This document shows, one piece after another, positions 56,099 to 64,000 of a DNA stretch of 64,000 nucleotides. The stretch covers positions 62,001-126,000 of the forward strand of contig WPDH01000378.1 in the NCBI GenBank assembly GCA_019137255.1, given 5' to 3'. Both the position numbers and the translations under genes were made by a program. The notes beneath the pieces were generated by a model. That model searched no databases, was not told where the DNA came from, and saw only the letters and a list, made by a program, of their open reading frames with translations. Position 1 is the stretch's first letter. Each line of letters begins with the position of its first letter. Source of the stretch: Corinectria fuckeliana (taxonomy: Eukaryota > Ascomycota > Sordariomycetes > Hypocreales > Nectriaceae).

Positions 56099-59000
56099 AT
56101 GAAGAAACTCCTCCGCAAACTCAAGGCCAGTGGGAGTGAGAAACAAGGGACTCGCCTCGCCCCAGATGCCGAAGACATTCACCATGACTCCTACAAGCAT
56201 GTCGTGAATCCGGATGATTTTCTCGTCTATCCGAAACTGACACCCGCACCTGGTCCAATCAATGATGCCAGTCGTCGGAAGAGCGTCCGCCCCGTCGATC
56301 CTCAGGACGATGTCGGCACCTTCTCCGGGTTTGATTCATGGATGTCAAGTTTCACACCGGACCCTCACGCCACAGGCGTTGCAGAAATGCCCGTGCAATC
56401 GGTCTACACTGAGGTTTTGACTATAGAAGGTTCCATCCTAACCGATTCGCCCTATGCTATGACTGCTGATATACCTACTAACCATGCGGAACGACTAGGC
56501 TTCCCTCCTGCGGACTACGTCAATCTCACGCTGAATGGGGTCAAGAAGCCGAGTCATAGTCAAGCTTTTAACGTCACAATTCGAGGGCCATGGTACATGA
56601 CTTTCGAGCAGGTCATAAAGATACTGAAAGAGCACAAATACGAGCAACCCGTCTGCGCTAGGAATGCAAGCCTCGCAGCGTCACATTGGACCCCAGATAA
56701 GGCCACGCCTCGTGAATTCCAGATCCTCGCCGTTGATGGACCTTCTTGCTATGATTTGAACGCCCAGTCAGGACTGCTCATCAACAGAGACGAGCCTATT
56801 CACCAGTTCACTGACAACCTCCGTCGGCTGAAGATCCGCTGCAAGGATGGCAAGGTCGTGGCAACATCCTTCCCGGCCGAGCTGGAGATCAACTTCAACC
56901 GCACATTGAGGCTGCCAGAGGATGGCTGCATACATAATCAGCCCGCCGGTGTAGGCCACATCCCCGTGTCAAATATTGCTTGCATCTCAACCAAGTTGCA
57001 GAAGTCGGGCAATGCCAGCCTGATGGACATGGCACGCAAGGGCGGCGTCTTCTTCCCGCTCTACCAACGTGAGGCCATGTTCTTGTCCTTCAAAGCGACC
57101 AATGATGGTTTTGCTGTGCGGCTTTTCGTCGGTGGAGTCAACGCGGTCTCCGGGCTTCCGTGGAATGCACCGCCCTCTCAACGACTGTCGAAGCAAGACT
57201 ATATATCTGTGCCGCCGCAGAGATTCCTCGACGGCATCTCGGTCGGGCAGGGCACGGTGAAGCAGTTCGTTGCGATGCCGTTGGGATCTGGCTACTCTGT
57301 CGAGAAGCAAGTCACAGGGAAGGAGGACGTAGGAGGGATGCAGCTCGAGATGATACCAGGAAACCAGTGGTATGTGCGGCCACAGCGAGGTGGAAAGACG
57401 GCGCCGTACGACACTGCCCGGAGCTTGAACGCAGACTTTGTCGTTCTCGACTGCCAAAGCCTCATGCTGGAGAGCAATACTGTCCTTGAATCCCAGGAAG
57501 CTGCAGACTGGATAGCAGAGCACCGCCCCGTCTATATGCGCCATCTGTACGACTCACAGGTCGACGCTTCCATACAGCCCCATAGCTACCAACAACCGAG
57601 ACCGGCATACACACCATGGCGACCCGGGGCCGACCTGTGCATGACAGCCGTATATCGACTCAACCTAACGCTTTCGTACTCGGACGGCGGCGTACATCGC
57701 ACCACAGCTGTTGAATGGGCCCCGTGGTGGACTCTTGAAGCTTGCTACAAGGATTTATTACGGATAGGTTTGAAAGCCACGGGCAGCTTCGTCAACGAGG
57801 AGAAGTTTCTATTGATGCATCACGGAAAGCCTCTGGCGCGTTGCTCTCTGCAGGAACAACGAGTAGAGGATAACTCCATCATTCAAGTGATACCCAGGCC
57901 TGCTCCCCCGCCAATGTACCAATCCGAACCAAGCCCACAGCAAGGTGTATACGGCTTTTACGGGGTTAGCGAGTCTCAGCAACAAAGCTGTCAGCGGCTT
58001 CCACCTCCGCGACAGGATCACCAGCAGACCTACCAGCCATCTGCGCAGCCAGCTTACCATTTGCCTCAACAACGGGCACAACAGGCGTGTTCTCCGCCTC
58101 TACAAAGCAACCATCGGCCTCAGCCACAGGGGTACGGATTGTCGCCGCAGTATTCGTCCTCTGGGCTGTCACGTACCAGTGCTGCTTCTCCGGGAGCTGT
58201 CTCCGGGTTGTCGCCGCCTGTTGCGTCTCCAAGCATGTCGCCTCCGCCGATGATGGCTAGCCCAGGATATTCGGCCCCTTCGTACAGCGCTGCACCGGCA
58301 CAAAGCGCTCCTTCAGTGCATCGATCAACAGAGTACGTTGAAACTGTCGTCCTCTTCCTCAAGTTCATACTCTCTTCATCTTCTCATCTACTGACACTAT
58401 CACCTTCACAGTGAAGCAGGTTGGGCGATGGGTATAGCTGCGGGCTCTAGCATCCGCCAAGTCATCAAGCCGGACCCTTTCAAATCTGCCGCATGGTGCA
58501 AGCAGCGCGCAGCCATTCTCAGTATTCAGATTGTCAACTCTGTCGCCTTCGAGTCACTGACAGGCATGCTGGCGCCGCCGTCGCCCATCACGCCACAGAT
58601 GTACAAGGAACAAAGGCTGCCGTTCTTTGCATCTTATGGCGAGGGGGTCGTGACTGACGGGGCACACACTTTGGTCGGGGTGAAGAGTGTGGGCCAGATC
58701 GACACCGAAGGCGGGAGTATCCAGCTCGGATCAAGTCTGAGCAGTTCCACCAAGGTAGGGTGTACGTCCTGCGGGAGGATGCTATGCGATTCAATGTGCG
58801 TTGCTGCTATCTCTTTTTCCCAGTCGTAGCCGTTCCAAGCTTGAGAGTGTACCCTAACATATCCATCAGTCTTCGCCCCTGCAACCACACCTTCTGTTCG
58901 CCCTGTATAACCAACCACATGACGTACAGCGACTCGGTGTTCTGTCGTATCTGCAGTATGCGTGCGAGCAAGGTCCTTGGCTTCTCAGCGCCTATGGCTC

Positions 59001-59197
59001 TTCCAGGAGAAGACCGCGCCGATTTTAGCAACACAAAGGTCATCACTACTGAGCCTCACAAGGGCGCCCTGGGCTTTCACAGCATCTATGAGTTGGATGG
59101 GACGACGCAGACTCAAACATCGGTCTTAACATATGAGCTGCACGGACAACATCAGGCAGCGTATATTCAACAGAGTGTGTACGAGATGTCTGGCTAG
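56099..59197 (+). CDS. Large RING-finger protein, candidate E3 ubiquitin ligase
   Basis: Three exons (56099-58332, 58412-58795, 58870-59197) give about 981 residues. The first splice (GTACGT donor, TTCACAG acceptor) converts an 82-bp read-through into D-EAGWAMG. The second joins CTSCGRMLCDS to ILRPCNHTFCSPC and completes a C3HC4 RING: C-x2-C-x11-C-x-H-x2-C-x2-C-x12-C-x2-C, about residues 855-905. The N-terminal 550 residues form one large region without a named domain but with well-conserved character (VYTEVLTIEGSILTDSPYAM, FQILAVDGPSCYDLNAQSGL, VFFPLYQREAMFLSFKAT). It is followed by a segment that could be ubiquitin-like (LLMHHGKPLARCSLQEQRVE) and a Gln/Pro/Ser-rich linker. This order suggests an E3 ligase with a ubiquitin-like module. 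Similar fungal proteins exist but are uncharacterised to my knowledge. Intact. Confidence 0.82.
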
Positions 59198-59901
59198 GGC
59201 CTCTAACAGCAACCCAAGCTTGCCGTACAGGTTGAAAGCTTTACCACTCAATATTAGGCGGCGTAAGGGTCGCATTTAGCATTTAGGACCAGCTTAGCAC
59301 TAGAATAAGCGTAGTGCGCATTACCTTTTGCTGTAACTGGAAATATAATAGTCAGGATGATCGCTGCTACTAGGCCAGAGCACTAAAGAGAGACACTTTA
59401 ACCTATCATCAGAAAAGTCTTGGAAGTCACTTGCGTACCACCCTTACCCTCATATGAAGCAAGGTTTTAGAGGAACACTATGCGCAGCAGGATATTGGTC
59501 TGCACGTATTCAACCCTTCTAGCGAGTGTCCAACAGTTGAGAGTCCACAACCTTGGGTCTAGAGTAGCACTGTACGTCAGGCCAAAACGCACCATCTCCG
59601 AAAGAGCACGTCTACAGTCAAAGACCTTGTTTCCATTCCCTGTCAGGAGACTACTACTTCGTGCGTACCTAATTAATAACGTTTCAGAACATCTAGGTAC
59701 TTGAATAAATGTCGCTTTTGTGTATTTATGGATTCTTTAAGACGCCTTGTCGTGGATTGAGCTTCTTCTCCTTTTTTCTTTTTAAATATACTTCGCAAGG
59801 AGTCACCAGCATCCTATATACAGCAATTGCATCTCCTTCCTTACTGACGGGCTCTGTACAACTTAGCTCCAGTCATGCACCGCTTCCGTTGTTCTTCTCA
59901 C
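59198..59901. other. Intergenic region containing one dispersed repeat
   Basis: Contains repeat copy B (59269-59352). Nothing else recognised; the last part is downstream of the decayed flavin monooxygenase. Confidence 0.4.
59269..59352 (-). repeat. Dispersed repeat, copy B
   Basis: Inverted relative to copies A and C. Core GTAGTGCGCATTACCTTTTG and ATTTAGCATTTAGG match 63669-63753 read on the minus strand over about 84 bp with small indels. Confidence 0.75.
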
Positions 59902-60390
59902 TTAGTCCAACTTCCCCTCCCGTACCGTACGACCAATAATCTCAGCCTCATATTCTATGAGTGACCGCCCCCTCACCTCTGCCGTAAGTATCTCGCCGTT
60001 GCAGAAGGACTCGACGGCCTTGTAGGTAGCGAAAGAGTCCTTCATGGCATGCTTGAGCCCCTGGCCGTGCTGGAAAGTCATGGGGTGTGCTGCATCGCCG
60101 ACTAGAGTCATGCGCCCGGTATGGTCGTCCCACCAGTGCTCGGGCAGGCTCGGGCCCCTGCCTCCAGGAAGGGGATGTAGTGAAAGAAGATCCAGTTCTC
60201 TGAATGCTCCTTGTCGTCGCCGTCACAGAGGTTAACTCAGGCGCAGTAGTCCTATGGGTGCGGATCGACTTGATAGAGCGGATTGTGTGGCTTCGCACAT
60301 AGAAATAGTGCGTGCTCGCGGGTATGCTTAGTGAAACACATAGTTACTGCGTAGTCAATGGACGTCACCTCGACCTTGTATTTTCCAATC
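59902..60390 (-). pseudogene. FAD-dependent monooxygenase remnant
   Basis: The C-terminal part of a phenol-hydroxylase/salicylate-hydroxylase-type flavin monooxygenase is readable. It holds the second FAD motif GRMTLVGDAAHPMTFQHGQGL (about 60115-60050), preceded in another frame by ENWIFFHYIPFLEAG (about 60215-60170) and further up by YKVEVTSIDYAVTMCF and KPHNPLYQVDPHP. Two stops interrupt the frame near 60240 and a small indel near 60165 is needed to join ENWIFF to the GD motif. The N-terminal GxGxxG motif is not visible upstream. These enzymes commonly tailor polyketide or terpenoid products, and a decayed regulator and transporter follow within 4 kb, so it may be part of a dead metabolite cluster. 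Confidence 0.75.
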
Positions 60391-60966
60391 AGCAGTGTTA
60401 GGACGGTAGAGTGAGGAGATCAGGAGACAACCAATCGAGGCCCCAGTGCAAACCCATGCTCCAATTCCTCTCGCGAGGAGCATCTGCCTTTTGTATATAT
60501 CAAAAGGAATGGCCGCCTGGACTCTCTTTAGCTTATGAGAACTTCCCATCTGTATACACGGAGCATATATATCTGCATGTACCTTCAGCCCCTGACCAAA
60601 CGCCAGATCAGTCGAGCCTGCAATGCAATTTGGGTTAGCTATGCTGAAGAAGGGTTACATGGAACCCTGGGTGATTGATTACCTCCGCCGATTATGGGGA
60701 CCATCATAGAGATTGAGGTGCCGTCAACAGCGATGCCTTTACCTGTTGGATTGACATTATGCGTATGCAGTCTATCAGGTAGAGCCCAAGTGCAGGGTAA
60801 CTGTCGGCATATCCTACGCCAAGGGCATTTTCTTAGGCCAGGACAAGATGACCCAATATAAGAAGTGAAGTAACAACCTTAACTAAGATGCAGGATCTGT
60901 TATACTTGGTGAGCTTTCTAGGAGCATCCATTGTCTACTCTGTTGTTTATCGCCTACACTAGTTGT
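60391..60966. other. Spacer between decayed genes
   Basis: Probably includes unreadable 5' parts of the flavin monooxygenase gene. No intact feature. Confidence 0.35.
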
Positions 60967-62840
60967 TCATCCCATTGCCTTAAGGACCCTTCCGCCGCCA
61001 TGGCTCCAAACATCTCCGCCCCGAGACCCCTCCAATAACAGATCCCGGAAGCGATCTGAAGATTCCATCCCAAGCATACTATGTATATTGTCCAATGGAG
61101 GATGATGCATCTCCACAGAGGCACCCGGAGTGTACACGGAGCTCGAGGTTGAGGGCAGCGCAGCGCTTGCACTTTTAGGAGTGCCTGATATCTCCTGTCG
61201 ATTATAGACTCCTGGGTCAAGATTTTGTATATCGCGCACACGCCATCAGCCGCTGATTAGGCCTCCATAGGTTGCCCTTCTTTCCGCTTTCCTTCATGTT
61301 CCAACGGCTGTGGACGATATTCACACACTCCCATGCATGGTCGCACTCGAGAGAAGGGGCCTTGGGCAGATCTTGGAGAGCACAAGTATCACGGCATGCC
61401 ACTGAATGTGAGTGTTGGAGTGCCAGGTCCATCTCGATGTGTCCTTGCTTGTCAGAAGCAGGCCAGATAGCTCGAGGACCTCGACTGAGGTGGAAAAAAG
61501 CTGGTCCCGCATTGTCGTGTCCATGTGGGCAGGGCAATCCGTCCTTTCCCTCACGGGGTAATGCACGACGAGCCAGGTCTGCGCAATGATGAGTGACGCG
61601 ACTGTCAAAGATTGCAGAAATGGAACAGAGGTATCGCAATTCCGTAGATAGCGCTCCTCCAGCCGCTGCCTCTGGTCGTCCACTACAGTTTTCCGATCCC
61701 TCAACGCCCCGTCTGCTTGCTGCCCAGAGACTCTTACTCTCGGTGGCGCATAGCCAACCTTCCAACCAGCTCTCATGGCCTCACATCGAATCAAACAAAA
61801 GGTCATCTCGGTTGGTCCCTCGGATTCCGGGGGAGGTTCCGTCATCTGCAGGGTTAGATGATTGTCGTCTATGCTCAGCGGGAGCTTGGTATCGAAGTCA
61901 GCTTCGTTGACAATTGGCACGTAGCCGTGGAACTCAGACGACTGGGTGTTGAGCAGACAAATATGCCACCAGAATCTTCGACGCAGTCCTATATCCAGTG
62001 GTTTCAGTCCGAAGGCAGTTCCATCACGGTGAAGACCCATGGCTTGAGAAATGTGAAAGCGAGAGACATCAAGGACGACGTCGTTCGAGAGTCATCTTCG
62101 TTTCGAAGGGCAAACAGAAATAGCACAGCTGCCTCAACAAAATTATGCTCTGAGTGTTGAGCAGATTGGCCTGGGATGGAGCCTGCTCAACAGCAAACCG
62201 GTACTTCTCGAGGGAGCTTGTTGACCGAGTCCAATGATCTAATACATGCGACCTGTAGTCGGCAGTGGAAAATGTGCACCAGGGGTAGCACGAGGATGTT
62301 GCTAACACAGTAACTTCTGAATTGCTGGTAGACGGAGACTTCTAGGCTAGAATGACTCGAGGCTGAGGAAAAGTCTTGGAGCCCTTCATGGTCATGGAAG
62401 GCTCCGGGCTCAACCTGGGACGACCGTCTTCGGCCAGTTACGGCGGAGATGGGAAGCATTTCAGCGTCAAGGTCAATGTCGGCAGTAGCAGGCCCCGTGT
62501 CATCCTCGCTTGTCAGGCGCTTAATGATAGACTCGAGCCTGTGTAGCCGATCGATGAGCTGGCCATCTGGCGTTTGGCGAAGCCTTTTGGCGGCTCTGCC
62601 TCGGCCGGCAGGGTAGGAACATTCCAGCTTACACCGGACACAGTTGGAGCAGGGCTTCTGGCGGTCACATTTGACCTTGCGCTGGCGACAATAGACACAG
62701 CTGCGTGGGTGGTTGCGAAGAGTAGTGGTGCTCGTCGTGTTAGCGGCCGGATCTTCAGAGGTTGGCAAGAGGCCGAGTGTCAACCCCGGCGGACCATGCA
62801 AGGCCGAGGCCGGCACTGACGAACTCATAGATGGGATCAA
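60967..62840 (-). pseudogene. Zn2Cys6 transcription factor with Fungal_trans domain, multiply frameshifted
   Basis: Starts MIPSMSSSVPASALHG at 62840. The zinc cluster is intact at about residues 48-74, with C-x2-C-x6-C-x5-C-x2-C-x6-C spacing and RQRKVKC. A linker helix follows (LIDRLHRLESIIKRLTSE). The frame is then lost near 62300. EKYRFAVEQAPSQANLLNTQ appears one frame over, and EAAVLFLFALRNEDDSRTTS and HISQAMGLHRDGTAFGLKPL in other frames. The Fungal_trans hallmark RRRFWWHICLL runs with the rest of the middle domain to about 61345, where another shift leads to ECDHAWECVNIVHSRWNM. A C-terminal part ends at 60967. At least four frame changes, and part of the domain before EKYRF seems missing. 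It cannot be functional as a full-length regulator, though the zinc-finger exon alone is open. Confidence 0.85.
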
Positions 62841-63620
62841 GCACCCCGGCGGTCTGGGTTGGTCTCTGTACGAGACTGACGGAGGAATGGAGGTGAGTGA
62901 AGTGACGGAGCCGAAGCAAAGGAAGGGAGTGGAGGAGATATGGAGACGAAGGCAGCACGGAGGCGGGTAAGCTTATGCGCTTCCGACGCTAGGCTTCGGC
63001 GGCGTTGGCTTTTCCCGACCAGCTTGGATATCCAAGCCAATCATGCCGGCGTTGTCTTATTAGTTCAAAGCTGTGCCATGATGAAATGGCTGTAACAGGA
63101 CTATCCATCTGTTGATTCACCACCACCGCCACTACACCACGATGATGGCCACGCGGGCCTATTTCCGCGCTCAATCAGCAGCCCAAAGATTCAAGACTAT
63201 AGCCAAACCAACAACCCCTACCCAGTCTCCATTATGGACCGCAAATTCAAGTTCGACCGCAAAGACTTGGTTCGTGGGTTTGCAGCGCTGACGCGAGCCA
63301 AATCCGAGTCCGAACGGAGAGCCGGCTTGTCAGAGCACCGGCAGGATCATAAGGAGGAATGTCCGCATCGGTGTCGGCAATCAAACCCGCTGGCTCCGCC
63401 GTCGCATAAGAATACTCGATGGCGAAGGAGGTGCCTCCGCGAGGTGCGTGCAAGTAACTCCGGGGAATGGAATGAAAACAGAATGAACCATGACCCGAAT
63501 CTTGATAAAAATACAATACTCAGCTTAATACCAGCCTTCTTCTCGCCTTTCTGCTACGCCTTGTGTCAATTTCCTCTTTCTCAGAGCCAACAAACGAAGG
63601 AGACTCTTGTTGACACACCA
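62841..63620. other. Intergenic region between divergent decayed genes
   Basis: Holds a chance 129-codon frame on + (63234-63623) without a domain. It was presumably the shared promoter of the regulator and the transporter. Confidence 0.4.
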
Positions 63621-64000
63621 TGAGCGAGCGTACCCAGAGCGTCACGGGCGTCTTGGGTGCAAACGGATACTATTGCATTTTCCAGTCATAGCAAAATGTA
63701 ATGCGCACTACGCTAATGCTAAGTGCTAGGCTGGCCTAAATACTAAATGTGACAGATACCCAGAAGAGAACGCCCCAGGAGAAACTCGTTACCCTGATCG
63801 ACTTCGACGGCCCAGACGATCCTTACCACCCAGTAAACTGGCCATTTGGCAGGTCACGACGACGATTCTATATGGACTCACAACATGCTAGATCACTTTT
63901 GCCTCGGCTGTCTACTCAGTCGCCATTTATCCCGTCTCGGCAGAATTTAAAGTCAGCACAGAGTTGTCGGCTGCTGGAGTCGGCTTGATGGTGTTTAGTT
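63621..64000 (+). pseudogene. MFS transporter 5' end, disrupted (truncated by the window edge)
   Basis: ATG 63621 opens MSERTQSVTGVLGANG, then the reading is interrupted by a copy of the dispersed repeat (63669-63753). After it the typical pre-membrane block of fungal drug:H+ antiporters appears: KLVTLIDFDGPDDPYHPVNW. One base out of frame the first helices follow (VTTTILYGLTTC, a TAG at 63889-63891, ITFASAVYSVAIYPVSAEFK, then AAGVGLMVFS) to the end of the window. Family members usually have Trp at the TAG position, so TGG became TAG. Thus there are three lesions: repeat insertion, frameshift and nonsense codon. Probably the exporter of the decayed cluster. Confidence 0.75.
63669..63753 (+). 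repeat. Dispersed repeat, copy C, inside the MFS gene
   Basis: ACTATTGCATTTTCCAGTCA through AAATACTAAATGTGAC. It is the best GC-preserved copy together with B. GATA occurs at both junctions (GGATA before, GATACC after), a possible short target duplication. Confidence 0.7.

Noticed and set aside
63234..63623. A 129-codon plus-strand frame between the decayed regulator and the MFS gene
   Set aside because: No domain and not conserved in character; probably promoter sequence.

Overview
The window is a piece of a filamentous ascomycete chromosome (Pezizomycotina; probably a Sordariomycete, judging by the 5S rRNA and the Trichoderma-type chitinase, but that rank is an inference). Genes carry short introns of 50-80 bp with GT..AG ends and CTAAC/CTGAC-like branch points. 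GC-balanced gene blocks alternate with very AT-rich blocks made of transposable elements that look mutated by RIP: transition-only divergence between LTRs and many in-frame TAG/TAA stops.

Left block (0.5-5.2 kb): a Zn2Cys6 regulator, an NmrA/epimerase-like oxidoreductase and an APH-type kinase, all on +. From 6,495 to 12,244 lies a complete but dead hAT DNA transposon with CAGGGTTGC ends and an 8-bp target duplication TCTGCGAC. It sits inside the 5' end of an alpha/beta hydrolase gene whose first 31 bases survive on its left flank. To its right are the hydrolase remnant, a broken minus-strand gene and a broken protease-like/TPR gene. At 16.9-20.0 kb there is a divergent pair: an AsaB/CmcJ-like oxidoreductase and a PD-(D/E)XK-like protein.

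Central AT-rich block (20.9-34.1 kb): a 13.2-kb unit bounded by about 150-bp inverted repeats and a probable 8-bp target duplication. Nested inside it are a solo LTR and a full-length 7.7-kb Ty3/Gypsy chromovirus with 211-bp LTRs and 5-bp target duplications; its pol is on the minus strand. On the opposite strand, between the chromodomain and the 3' LTR, the chromovirus carries a frame of about 500 codons that RIP-like stops interrupt but no frameshift breaks.

Right block (35-64 kb): a conserved polyQ protein, a GAF/hybrid histidine kinase, an MFS sugar transporter (with a 2-base assembly gap in an intron), a frameshifted F-box gene, a 5S rRNA gene, a small basic protein, an intact F-box protein, a DUF4267-type membrane protein, a Baeyer-Villiger monooxygenase pseudogene, a GH18 chitinase lacking an obvious signal peptide, and a 981-residue RING-finger protein. 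The last 4 kb hold broken remains of a flavin monooxygenase, a Zn2Cys6 regulator and an MFS transporter, which together look like a decayed secondary-metabolism locus. One dispersed repeat of about 85 bp occurs three times (6.0, 59.3 and 63.7 kb).
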